Position numbers and translations under genes: made by a program. Positions 9,456-16,307 of a stretch of 64,000 nucleotides of DNA are shown here, in pieces (the first letter of the stretch is position 1; each line of letters starts with the position of its first letter). Origin of the DNA: Rhodanobacter sp. 7MK24 (GTDB lineage Bacteria; Pseudomonadota; Gammaproteobacteria; Xanthomonadales; Rhodanobacteraceae). The stretch lies in contig NZ_JACYXL010000001.1 in the NCBI RefSeq assembly GCF_014842995.1, forward strand, positions 745,183 through 809,182, read 5' to 3'. The notes beneath the pieces are model-generated. The model was given only the letters and a program-made list of their open reading frames with translations. It had not been told where the DNA came from and searched no databases.

Positions 9456-9523
9456 TAAATAAGCGGGGCAGGGAAATTTGCAGGGAAGGGATTTTGTTTT
9501 GCAATTTGTGATTTTGATTAATG
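9456..9523 (+). repeat. 68-bp direct repeat, copy 2
   Basis: Same length and orientation as 8666-8733, nine mismatches. It begins 22 bases after the stop of the 8873 gene and precedes the next zinc-ribbon membrane gene. Confidence 0.85.
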
Positions 9524-9565
9524 GGTAAAGTCAGGGCGGCTGCATTTAATCCAAAGAGGCGGCAT

Positions 9566-9610
9566 GGCACACTTTCTTGAGTGGTTCGGTTCAGAAGGTC
9601 GACCCTGATC
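9566..9610 (+). repeat. Dispersed repeat (cactttcttga family), divergent copy
   Basis: Carries cacactttcttgag, a ggttc run and gaccctgatcc in the same order as the better-preserved copies near 10.6, 24.1, 27.0 and 28.5 kb. Weakest of the five listed copies. Confidence 0.4.
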
Positions 9611-9670
9611 CCCGTCTGGATCCACCGGCAAAATCATTCATTCGATCTGATCAATCTTGTGGAGATGGGT

Positions 9671-10597
9671 ATGGAAACCGTTTGTCAGGCGTGTGGTTAT
9701 CAGAGAAAGCCGACGGATCAGGCGCCCGATTGGCAATGCCCTTCCTGCGGCAGGGCGTACGTGAAGACGGCGCATGAATCGCCTAGCCCGCTGGTGGTCT
9801 ACACGGACAGCCCAGCCGCCGCGCCGGACCACGGCTTGCCCGAGGAGCCTTCGTACCGCACGGAGCCGGAGGAGACGACGCTAAACAAGCGCGGAATACT
9901 CATCGGCACGCTTCTTTCGCTCTTTCTCATCTTCGGCATTCCCATCCTGGCCAATCCGTCGGCGGCATCCGACATTCTTCTGCACAGCGATGCCGGGTTC
10001 GTGGCACTCATTTTCATCGCGCTGATGGCGGTGGTGGGCGTGATGAGGCGCATGAGTGCGAAGGTCGATTCCGGCGACCGCAAGTCCGTATTTACATTTT
10101 ATGCGGCACTTTTCGGGCTTTTTTTTGCGGTGCTTTTTTTTGGTTTGGCGATTTCGACGCGCAACGAAGACCGCATCGAGGCCAAGATCCAGGGCAACGG
10201 ATTGCGTGCCACGGCGGACGTGGTTCGTATCTATAACGGCGGCTGCGGAAAGCGGTCCTGCAGCATCTACGCGGAATACGTGTTCGCGCCGGCGGCTGGC
10301 GCGGACGGCACGTCCAAGCCCATCCATGGCTACGCGCGTCTCGGCGGTCGTTCCAATGATCCCCATGTCGCGTACGCACGCACGAACCGGCAGGTTCCGA
10401 TCGCCTACGAAGTGGGCCATCCGGAAGTCTCGGCCCTGAACTTCAACGACGATGTGTTCCGCCTCGATCATGGCCAACAGTCCCGCGCCGGAATGGCCTT
10501 GCTGGGCAAGCTCTTCCTGGGAGTCCTGCTGCTGGTGCTCGCGATGGTTGCCCTCAGCCTCTGGCTGCGCCCGGGCGAGAAATCGAATGCCGTGTGA
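9671..10597 (+). CDS. Zinc-ribbon membrane protein, DUF3592-like
   Basis: 308 residues when started at 9671, where GGAG lies six bases upstream. An N-terminal CQACGYQ...CPSCGRAY ribbon (residues 4-27) is followed by transmembrane segments at about 73-93, 110-130, 145-170 and 280-300. A soluble stretch between the third and fourth (GLRATADVVRI, CGKRSCSIYAEYVF, PIAYEVGHPEVS) resembles the DUF3592 pattern. Probably an inner-membrane protein with a cytoplasmic zinc finger; role unknown. Follows the second 68-bp repeat. Confidence 0.68.
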   Translation: METVCQACGYQRKPTDQAPDWQCPSCGRAYVKTAHESPSPLVVYTDSPAAAPDHGLPEEPSYRTEPEETTLNKRGILIGTLLSLFLIFGIPILANPSAASDILLHSDAGFVALIFIALMAVVGVMRRMSAKVDSGDRKSVFTFYAALFGLFFAVLFFGLAISTRNEDRIEAKIQGNGLRATADVVRIYNGGCGKRSCSIYAEYVFAPAAGADGTSKPIHGYARLGGRSNDPHVAYARTNRQVPIAYEVGHPEVSALNFNDDVFRLDHGQQSRAGMALLGKLFLGVLLLVLAMVALSLWLRPGEKSNAV

Positions 10598-10623
10598 CCC
10601 TGATACGAAGGAACAAACAGGAG

Positions 10624-10706
10624 CAGGGCGCACTTCCTTGAGGCGCGAGCTGCGGGAAGCCGGTTCTGACCCTGCTTGAACGGAAGAGTGTGTCAGGTTC
10701 GCTTGG
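10624..10706 (+). repeat. Dispersed repeat (cactttcttga family)
   Basis: Reads gcgcacttccttgaggcgcg, then gctgcgggaagccgg, gaccctgcttgaacgg and gtgtcaggttcgc. The same blocks in the same order occur at 24055, and parts at 27008 and 28518. Intergenic, non-coding. Confidence 0.6.
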
Positions 10707-10775
10707 CTGCAGCTTGGGAAAGCGGACGCTTGATACGTTTTTCGAAGTGGATCGTGGAATCAATGGGGGAAAGAA

Positions 10776-11240
10776 ATGCGCTATCGATTTTTGTTGTTGA
10801 GCCTGGTTTTCATGGAATTACTTTCCGTTAGCGGTCGAATTTTTGCGCAAACTAGAGTTCCCGACTCCAGCAATCTTGGGGAGGCTGCCATGTTGGTTGC
10901 TGAAGATGAGGCCATGAAGGACGCGGCGATGACGCGATGCGGACAAATATATCCATCCAGATCAAATCAATTTCAAAGCGCTTACGCCATTTGGCGAAAA
11001 AATAACGCCGCAGCTCTGGAGGCGAGTTCAAAAGAAGTTGCCGTACTTCGCCATAGTCCTGCACTCGCCAATCGCATCACGCTGCGACTGAACGATCGTC
11101 GCCAGGCAATTTCGTCGGGCATAGAAGCGAAGCCGGAAGTGTGCGATGGGCTGGCAAACTTGCTTTCCACGGGCGGTGAGCGCTTCGATCGGCTGATGCC
11201 GAAAGCCTATGCAGTGTTGTTAGCGTCCATCTCAAAATGA
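10776..11240 (+). CDS. Secreted hypothetical protein
   Basis: 154 residues with a signal peptide (hydrophobic about 4-20, cleavage likely after RIFAQ). The mature part is helical and has two cysteines (CGQIYPSRSNQFQ and EVCDGLANLL) that could form a disulfide in the periplasm. GGGGAAAG precedes the ATG. Base composition is lower in GC than the core genes. No family recognised. Confidence 0.6.
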   Translation: MRYRFLLLSLVFMELLSVSGRIFAQTRVPDSSNLGEAAMLVAEDEAMKDAAMTRCGQIYPSRSNQFQSAYAIWRKNNAAALEASSKEVAVLRHSPALANRITLRLNDRRQAISSGIEAKPEVCDGLANLLSTGGERFDRLMPKAYAVLLASISK

Positions 11241-11372
11241 CGGCAACGCTTGACGAGTGACCCGAGTTGGCGTGATGTCCGTAGGCAAGCAGTGTGTGAC
11301 GCGTGGAGGAGCGGCGAATGAGCAAGTTTTCTCTAGAAGGATTGGAATGCCGTTAACAGGAGTACGCACAAC

Positions 11373-12065
11373 ATGAAGCTTTGGATATCTTCCCTCGGTC
11401 TGCTTTCCTTTGCTTTGCTCTCCTTGCCCGCCTGGTCGGCCGATGCGGTCATGCCAGCCCCACGCGGCCTAAGCATATGTGCGCCTGATAGCCAGCTGTC
11501 GAGCGCGATGAAACTTGTTGCGTCCAAGTTCGGTACGCTTGCTGGATGCTTTGTTTCCACCGAGCAAGCACCAATACACGGTACGAACAAGCCTTTGGAG
11601 TCGGCGTTTGCTATTGCTCTTTTTCAGAGCGCATCAGGTCCGTATACCGTGGCCAGCGTCGATCAGCTTTATGCCACGACAGCCCAGCAATGGAAGAACG
11701 TCAAGCCACTCTGGGACAAGGACAAGTCGGTGTATGAGCAACGCGTACGCAAGCTGATGCAGGAAGCATCCTCTTCCGCCTCGGTGCAAGGCAGCATGTC
11801 GATCGATCAACCGGTACTTGTTTCTATGCGTCGGATCGACCCGGGCTCGTACACGGTTGTTTCCATAAGACGCCGCAAGATTTCCAAGGATGGCGCCGTG
11901 TTCTCTTTCGACACCGCTGACGGCGACGCGCTTATTCTCAGCGATGGAAACCTCACGCGCTTGACGATCCAGCGGCAGCTGCGAGGGCAGAGTGACGTGG
12001 ATGCAGTAAGAAGTGAAATCACCGATTGGGTACAAGAAGCCAGTAAGGCATTTCTGGCAAATTGA
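11373..12065 (+). CDS. Secreted hypothetical protein
   Basis: 230 residues. A clean signal peptide (LGLLSFALLSLPAWSA, cleavage after about residue 22) directs export. The mature protein has a cysteine pair (SICAPDS, LAGCFVS) and a C-terminal half that looks like a mixed alpha/beta domain (SYTVVSIRRRKIS, DGDALILSDGNLTRL). CAGGAG lies upstream of the ATG. It stands in a run of small exported-protein genes on the same strand, each with its own ribosome site. Function unknown. Confidence 0.62.
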   Translation: MKLWISSLGLLSFALLSLPAWSADAVMPAPRGLSICAPDSQLSSAMKLVASKFGTLAGCFVSTEQAPIHGTNKPLESAFAIALFQSASGPYTVASVDQLYATTAQQWKNVKPLWDKDKSVYEQRVRKLMQEASSSASVQGSMSIDQPVLVSMRRIDPGSYTVVSIRRRKISKDGAVFSFDTADGDALILSDGNLTRLTIQRQLRGQSDVDAVRSEITDWVQEASKAFLAN

Positions 12066-12130
12066 GAAGATTGGCTGCTGTTCGATTTCAACCAAAGAGC
12101 CGGCGCACGATAAATTAAGGAGCGATGTCG

Positions 12131-12538
12131 ATGGCTTCCCTTCATTGGCGAATCGTGATGCTCGTGATCGTTGTAGCACTAGTCAGTGGAGGAGCAGGCT
12201 TCTACTTTGGGATCGGAAAGGGGGCCGAGGTCATGGGAGCTATCGCCAGTCAGAATCGTGTCTATGAAGCACTCGGCGATGTCAGGCGTTCAATGACGGC
12301 GCTGGAATCAAACGACGCGATCTTGGCGAAGAAGGAGATGGCGGTCGACTTGCGTATCGCCCTGTTTTCGCTAGGTGCCTATTCGTCAGCTGTCCCGTAC
12401 ATCAGGTGCAAAGATAAGGACCGGCAGGCTCTAGAGTTGGCACGTGGCTATGTTGCCGCGAATGCTGACGCACGAGTGTTCGGTAGTGCTCCCGAGCTGC
12501 AACGGGGACTGGATTTCTGCGTAGGTCGACAATCCTGA
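12131..12538 (+). CDS. Small single-pass membrane protein, hypothetical
   Basis: 135 residues when started at 12131, which AGGAG precedes by eight bases; the ATG at 12125 would leave only two. One N-terminal transmembrane helix (about 7-27, IVMLVIVVALVSGGAGFYFG) anchors a helical periplasmic domain with two cysteines (YIRCKDKD, DFCVGRQ). No family recognised. First gene of the stretch whose downstream gaps carry the 24-bp hairpin repeat. Confidence 0.6.
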   Translation: MASLHWRIVMLVIVVALVSGGAGFYFGIGKGAEVMGAIASQNRVYEALGDVRRSMTALESNDAILAKKEMAVDLRIALFSLGAYSSAVPYIRCKDKDRQALELARGYVAANADARVFGSAPELQRGLDFCVGRQS

Positions 12539-12541
12539 ACC

Positions 12542-12565
12542 GCCCGCTTTCGACCCAAAGCGGAC
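12542..12565 (+). repeat. Hairpin repeat H1
   Basis: Cccgcttt - cgaccc - aaagcgg. Inverted arms around a constant cgaccc loop; three bases after the preceding stop codon. Confidence 0.85.
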
Positions 12566-12587
12566 ATTCGGGGAGCAAAGGGGGGGT

Positions 12588-13133
12588 ATGGGGACGTTTC
12601 GGTACCTGTGGCGCACTGGTTTGTGTGTATTTGGGCTGACACTCCTGGTCAGTGGCTCATGGGCTTCGACGCCTGAATTGAAAGCGACTGACACTGTGAA
12701 AAGGCTCTATCGGGACTACTCGTGGGAGGCAACCATGATTGACGGGCCGGAGCCTTGGATCGGTGACGCTCCCAAGGCCGTGCTCGAGCAATATCTCGAC
12801 AGCGAATTATCCGCAATCTGGGTCAAATCCAGGGCCTGCAAGGGAAGTGATTGTGCTGTTGACTGGGTGGGTTATGACCCGCTCTGGGACAGCATGGATC
12901 CCTCCGGGTTCTCTAACATCAACGTCGAAGCCACGGATGATCCGCATGTTGTGAGGGTCGAAATGGATGCGCCGTGCAGTCCGGCTCAGGTCTGCAAGCC
13001 AGCGGATGGGACACGGGTTCGTCTGACCTATTTTTTGGAGAGGACAACGATGGGATGGCGTATTTCGGATATACAGAGCGAAGTGCACGGTTCGTTGAAG
13101 GCCGCGCTTCTGAGGGCGCTAAGCGAACATTGA
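12588..13133 (+). CDS. Secreted DUF3828-like protein
   Basis: 181 residues: signal peptide (hydrophobic 11-25, cleavage after SWA), then a domain with VKRLYRDYSW, YLDSELSAIW, a DPLWDSMDPSG segment and a final GWRISDIQ strand. That order resembles DUF3828-type NTF2-fold periplasmic proteins. Cysteines at CKGSDC and CSPAQVC are probable disulfides. Likely a periplasmic binding or stress protein; the assignment is by pattern only. Flanked on both sides by hairpin repeats H1 and H2. Confidence 0.6.
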   Translation: MGTFRYLWRTGLCVFGLTLLVSGSWASTPELKATDTVKRLYRDYSWEATMIDGPEPWIGDAPKAVLEQYLDSELSAIWVKSRACKGSDCAVDWVGYDPLWDSMDPSGFSNINVEATDDPHVVRVEMDAPCSPAQVCKPADGTRVRLTYFLERTTMGWRISDIQSEVHGSLKAALLRALSEH

Positions 13134-13135
13134 AG

Positions 13136-13157
13136 TGTCCGCTTTCGACCCGGAGTG
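13136..13157 (+). repeat. Hairpin repeat H2 (degenerate)
   Basis: Tgtccgctttcgacccggag then diverges; left arm and loop are kept, right arm is lost. Three bases after the preceding stop. Confidence 0.6.
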
Positions 13158-13194
13158 CACGTCGAAAGACACTTATGAGAGAACGGGAGTCGAT

Positions 13195-13551
13195 ATGACG
13201 AGTTCTGACGAAGTTACGGTGATGTACCGCCCTGTTGGACCCGAGGAATTGGAGTTGCTACGCCACGCAGGTTTCAGGCGGTGATCTCTGCGCCTGCCCG
13301 AACAGCCCATTTTCTATCCGGTTACCAATGAGCAGTACGCAGCCGAGATAGCGGATAGATGGAATGTGCATGACAGTGGCTTTGGTGCGGGCACTCGCTT
13401 TCAGGTGCGAACATCTTTCATGAGCCGATACCAAATTCAACGCGTGGGAGGGTCTCACCACACGGAGTGGTGGGTGCCAGCTGAGGATCTTGAAGACCTA
13501 AACGACAACATCGTCGGCCTCATCGAGGTCACGCGCGAGTTCAGGTCATGA
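13195..13551 (+). pseudogene. ADP-ribosylation/crystallin J1-like small protein gene interrupted by an in-frame TGA
   Basis: The frame from ATG 13195 to TGA 13549-13551 encodes a 118-residue protein of a known small family (VMYRPVGPEELELLRHAGFR, then LRLPEQPIFYPVTNEQYA and a HTEWWVPAEDLEDLNDNIVG end). Codon 30 (13282-13284) is TGA; family members, as I recall them, have a bulky residue there followed by PRLP, so TGG to TGA is the simplest change. The frame is the same on both sides, so this is a nonsense mutation rather than a frameshift. A sequencing error or readthrough cannot be excluded. Product name follows database custom; activity is unproven. Confidence 0.7.
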
Positions 13552-13558
13552 AATGGAT

Positions 13559-13582
13559 ATCCGCTTTCGACCCAAAGCGAAC
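13559..13582 (+). repeat. Hairpin repeat H3
   Basis: Atccgctttcgacccaaagcgaac; eight bases after the preceding stop; one arm base changed (gcgaac for gcggac). Confidence 0.8.
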
Positions 13583-13624
13583 ATGCACTGAGATAGCGCG
13601 CGACTGGAGAGAGGAGAGTTAGGG

Positions 13625-13987
13625 ATGCTGCAGACCGACAGAGAGGGCCGTCGCTGGATAAGCCGGCTGCTAGCTTCCTTACCCATTGCCGTCATGACTA
13701 TGGGGTGCAGTCAGCTCAACCCGTATGTACGGGCGCGGTCGCATATGCTGGAAGCCCCTTATGCCACGTTATGCTGGGCGCCAAGGGCGGCGCCGTTACC
13801 AGTCTCGCAGGACGTTTGCGACAACGTGTCGGCTGATGCGAACTTAAAGATATGCGTGGACCAGCTGGAGCGATCCTCGCACTGGTACACGCCCATAGAA
13901 AACGTCGAGGACAATATCCTGCGATGCATGGACGGCAAAGGGTGGAAGCGAGCGATCCTGAAGGGCTACCTCGTTACCCCGGGGTGA
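13625..13987 (+). CDS. Small lipoprotein, hypothetical
   Basis: 120 residues. The N-terminus is a type II signal: basic start, hydrophobic LLASLPIAVMT, and a lipobox MGC with the acceptor Cys at about residue 28. The mature part has four further cysteines (TLCWAP, DVCDN, KICVD, LRCMD), which favours a disulfide-bonded periplasmic lipoprotein. GAGAGG precedes the ATG. No family recognised. Between hairpins H3 and H4. Confidence 0.6.
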   Translation: MLQTDREGRRWISRLLASLPIAVMTMGCSQLNPYVRARSHMLEAPYATLCWAPRAAPLPVSQDVCDNVSADANLKICVDQLERSSHWYTPIENVEDNILRCMDGKGWKRAILKGYLVTPG

Positions 13988-13989
13988 CT

Positions 13990-14015
13990 TGTCCGCTTCC
14001 GACCCAAAGCGGACA
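13990..14015 (+). repeat. Hairpin repeat H4
   Basis: Tgtccgcttc - cgaccc - aaagcggaca; best-preserved copy apart from one arm mismatch; three bases after the preceding stop. Confidence 0.85.
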
Positions 14016-14110
14016 GCTTCTCAAGAGGCCCCGTGTCGATCCCGCAGGCGCTCATTCGTCGCACGCATGAAGGTGACCATACCGGCCACGCTTCAGCCAA
14101 GGAGACAATC

Positions 14111-14467
14111 ATGTCCTATATCGATGGTTTCGTGATCGCCGTACCCAACGTCAACCGCGAGAAGTTTATCGAGCACGCCCGCACCTTTGACGCTATTTTC
14201 GTGGAGTACGGCGCTATCCGGGTGGTGGAATGCTGGGGCGACAACGTGCCCGATGGCAAGCTCACCGACTTTCGCCGCGCTGTGCAGGCGACGCAGGATG
14301 AATCCGTGGTGTTTTCCTGGGTGGAGTGGCCCGACAAGGCCGCTCGCGATGCCGGCATGGCGAAATTTATGCAAGATCCGCGCATGGAAGCCGCGGCGGA
14401 CTGTCCTTTCGATGGCAAGCGCATGATCTTTGGCGGCTTCATGCCAGTGGTTAGCCTTCCTGGCTAG
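14111..14467 (+). CDS. DUF1428 family protein (YbaA-like)
   Basis: 118 residues, the full length of the family. YIDGFVIAVPNVNREKFIEH at the start, WGDNVPDGKLTDFRRAVQ in the middle and FDGKRMIFGGF at the end are the DUF1428 landmarks; the fold is a dimeric ferredoxin-like barrel, and substrate is unknown. AAGGAG lies nine bases before the ATG at 14111. Between hairpins H4 and H5. Confidence 0.9.
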   Translation: MSYIDGFVIAVPNVNREKFIEHARTFDAIFVEYGAIRVVECWGDNVPDGKLTDFRRAVQATQDESVVFSWVEWPDKAARDAGMAKFMQDPRMEAAADCPFDGKRMIFGGFMPVVSLPG

Positions 14468-14498
14468 GGAGGCCTTGAGCTGGGCGCTTTCAAAGCAA

Positions 14499-14522
14499 CG
14501 TCCGCTTCCGACCCAGAGCGGA
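14499..14522 (+). repeat. Hairpin repeat H5
   Basis: Cgtccgcttc - cgaccc - agagcgga; directly upstream of the 38-residue gene. Confidence 0.8.
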
Positions 14523-14545
14523 TTCAAATAAAGGAGAGAATTGCC

Positions 14546-14662
14546 ATGGCGGGAGTAGGCGGCACATCGCCAAAAACCAGGGGTGGAAAGATCGTATGGT
14601 GGATGGCCTTTGCGGCTTTCTTTGCCTTCGTGGTCTACGTGCTGGTAAAGAATTTCTTCTGA
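14546..14662 (+). CDS. 38-residue single-pass membrane peptide
   Basis: A short basic N-terminus (MAGVGGTSPKTRGGK) is followed by one hydrophobic helix from about residue 16 to 34 (IVWWMAFAAFFAFVVYVLV) and a KNFF end. AAGGAGA lies eight bases before the ATG, and the gene fills the gap between hairpins H5 and H6, which both support a real gene. Role unknown; could be a small regulator of a membrane complex. Confidence 0.6.
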   Translation: MAGVGGTSPKTRGGKIVWWMAFAAFFAFVVYVLVKNFF

Positions 14663-14691
14663 ACTGCAGCTGGCTGGCGACATGAGCTAAG

Positions 14692-14715
14692 GTCCGCTCT
14701 CGACCCGGAGCGGAC
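14692..14715 (+). repeat. Hairpin repeat H6
   Basis: Gtccgctctcgacccggagcggac: arms carry compensating changes (gctct / ggagc differ from gcttt / aaagc but three of the changed positions still pair), which argues that the fold matters. Confidence 0.85.
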
Positions 14716-14771
14716 CTAGGGTGGTCGACCAGCTTTACACCGAACAGCCTTGCGGAAAGAGGAATTCCAGC

Positions 14772-14990
14772 GTGAAGACTGCATCCAAACTGCTTGTTAT
14801 ATTCGTTGGCATCGCCCTCTTGGCTGGAGCCCTGTTGGCCCTTGGCGGAATGGGGCCTTGCGGGCCGGCCACGGTTGGGGGTTACTTAGCGATGCTGGTA
14901 GGCTCAATGAGCTTGGTGGCGGCAGCATGCACGCTACTGTGCATGTTTGCACTCTTCCTTCGCAGGCTGCACAAATCCAACGTGCGATAG
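14772..14990 (+). CDS. Small two-helix membrane protein, hypothetical
   Basis: 72 residues from a GTG at 14772, chosen because AGAGGA lies eight bases before it; the open frame extends to a GTG at 14721 beside hairpin H6, which lacks a site. Two transmembrane helices (about 6-25 and 34-57) with a short GMGPCGPATVG loop and a basic C-terminus (RRLHKSNVR) predict both ends in the cytoplasm. No family recognised. Confidence 0.52.
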   Translation: MKTASKLLVIFVGIALLAGALLALGGMGPCGPATVGGYLAMLVGSMSLVAAACTLLCMFALFLRRLHKSNVR

Positions 14991-15006
14991 GGCGGCGATC
15001 AGCGAT

Positions 15007-15031
15007 ATCTGCTTCCGACCCGAAGCGGACA
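15007..15031 (+). repeat. Hairpin repeat H7
   Basis: Tatctgcttccgacccgaagcggaca; lies 16 bases after the preceding stop and just before the ankyrin gene. Confidence 0.75.
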
Positions 15032-15051
15032 CCGGTATGCGGGAGCGATGG

Positions 15052-15432
15052 ATGCGCGAATACCACTCTGTTGATGATGTACTTGATGCGGTCTGGGGCA
15101 TTGTCGAATTCGGTGGCTATCAGGAGCGGCCGACGGTCAAGTCTATTGGGATCTTTGGTAGCACCCCTCTGTTTGCGCCCATCACGTGGGGTGACACGAA
15201 CGCGGTCAGGTTGCTCCTTGAAGCCGGCATTGAGTGCGATGTCCAGCGTGAAAGAGGCGAGACGGCTCTGCACCACGCCATCCGGATGGGTAAGTTTGAT
15301 ATCGCGAGAATGCTGTTGGCCCATGGGGCAGATCCACGGATCAAAGACATCGACGGGAAAGCGCCTTATGACTGCTGCTGGGATGGCGAGTGGGAAGGGA
15401 TTTTCGGGCTTGGGTTCAAGCCCGGTAGCTAG
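15052..15432 (+). CDS. Ankyrin-repeat protein
   Basis: 126 residues. Two ankyrin units are visible: STPLFAPITWGDTNAVRLLL followed by GIECDV, and ETALHHAIRMGKFDIARMLL followed by HGADPRIKD. Cytoplasmic, likely a protein-protein binding module. GGGAG lies six bases before the ATG at 15052; 15037 is an alternative start in the same frame. Between hairpins H7 and H8. Confidence 0.8.
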   Translation: MREYHSVDDVLDAVWGIVEFGGYQERPTVKSIGIFGSTPLFAPITWGDTNAVRLLLEAGIECDVQRERGETALHHAIRMGKFDIARMLLAHGADPRIKDIDGKAPYDCCWDGEWEGIFGLGFKPGS

Positions 15433-15450
15433 GCAACCGCATTAACGAGG

Positions 15451-15474
15451 TGTCCGCTTTCGACCCAAAGCAGC
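15451..15474 (+). repeat. Hairpin repeat H8
   Basis: Tgtccgctttcgacccaaagc then diverges (agccg for ggaca). Last copy in the window; the following DUF1801 gene ends the array. Confidence 0.75.
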
Positions 15475-15556
15475 CGTTCCAAGACTACGCATCCCCGTCC
15501 CGTTATCCGTGTGTTTCGATAGTCAGGCGCAGGACCAAGCCCACCGGAGGCGCACC

Positions 15557-15985
15557 ATGACGACAAAGGCTCAGATCAGCCGCTATCTCGAAGCCCTGCC
15601 GGAGCCAAAGCAGAGCGATATGCGGATGCTCCATGGCGCCATTCTCGACATGAACCCGGGTTGCAAGTTGTGGTTCCTCGACGGGAAGGACGAAAGCGGC
15701 AAGATTGTCTCCAACCCGTGCATCGGTTACGGCACGCTTGGCAAGCAATACGCCAACGGCAAGACCAAGGAAGTATTTCAGGCAGGGATCAGCGCCAACT
15801 CGGCGGGGCTGTCGGTTTACATCATGGGCATGGACGACAAGAAGTATCTGCAGGACACGTACGGCGACTCGATCGGCAAGGCGAATGTCACCGGCTACTG
15901 CATCAAGTTCAAGGCGCTCAAGGATATCGACCTGGATACGCTCAAGAAGGCCATCCAAGATGGCATTGAAAAGACGCGTGCCTAA
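15557..15985 (+). CDS. DUF1801 domain protein
   Basis: 142 residues. The order ISRYLEALPEPKQSDMRMLH, PCIGYGTLGKQYANGKTKE, AGLSVYIMGMD and IKFKALKDIDLDTLKKAI is that of DUF1801/YdhG-type proteins, an iron-sulfur-scaffold-frataxin-like fold of unknown biochemical role. GGAGG is six bases upstream of the ATG at 15557. Last gene of the hairpin-separated array. Confidence 0.85.
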   Translation: MTTKAQISRYLEALPEPKQSDMRMLHGAILDMNPGCKLWFLDGKDESGKIVSNPCIGYGTLGKQYANGKTKEVFQAGISANSAGLSVYIMGMDDKKYLQDTYGDSIGKANVTGYCIKFKALKDIDLDTLKKAIQDGIEKTRA

Positions 15986-16307
15986 CGGCTGGGCGACGGG
16001 TGGAGGCATTCAGCAGAAAAACAGAGAGGCGGAATGCGATTTACCGAAATGGTGTTTTGAAATGTCGGCTACGAATCTGCTCTGACAGTGTGGAGTTTGA
16101 GCGCCTCTGAAATCATTTGAAAATACGGCAATGGCATTGGAGAGATTTTTCAGCGTTGGAATATTTCTTCGAACCCTTTCTTTTTCTTGCCTTGGTGTTT
16201 CAGGTCCCGAAGTCTCAGGCATTTTCCGCGATCAACGGCATCGATGCAGATTGAAAAATACGCAGGCGATGAAGCGGGAAATCTATGCTTCATCGCCTGC
16301 GTTTCGC
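15986..16307. other. Convergent intergenic region
   Basis: 322 bases between the converging DUF1801 gene and the minus-strand repeat-protein gene. Apart from the terminator at 16253-16303 I see no gene or repeat; the stretch is AT-richer than its surroundings. Confidence 0.6.
16253..16302 (-). terminator. Rho-independent terminator for the 18470-16308 gene
   Basis: A 15-base perfect stem (acgcaggcgatgaag, 16260-16274, and its complement at 16288-16302) with a 13-base loop; on the minus strand the stem is followed by ATTTTTCA. Confidence 0.88.

Noticed and set aside
12542-15474. Classical integron attC sites
   Set aside because: The hairpin repeats lack the RYYYAAC/GTTRRRY core pairs and are too short, and no integrase is visible. 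The cassette idea is kept only as an analogy.
12542-15474. Hairpin repeats as CRISPR repeats
   Set aside because: Spacing is irregular (190-600 bases) and the spacers are genes.
12542-15474. Hairpin repeats as rho-independent terminators
   Set aside because: None of the eight has a T run after the stem; a role in RNA processing or termination with Rho remains possible.
15985-16005. gcctaacggctgggcgac after the DUF1801 gene as an attC-like core
   Set aside because: Only the gcctaac part is suggestive; no partner arm was found.
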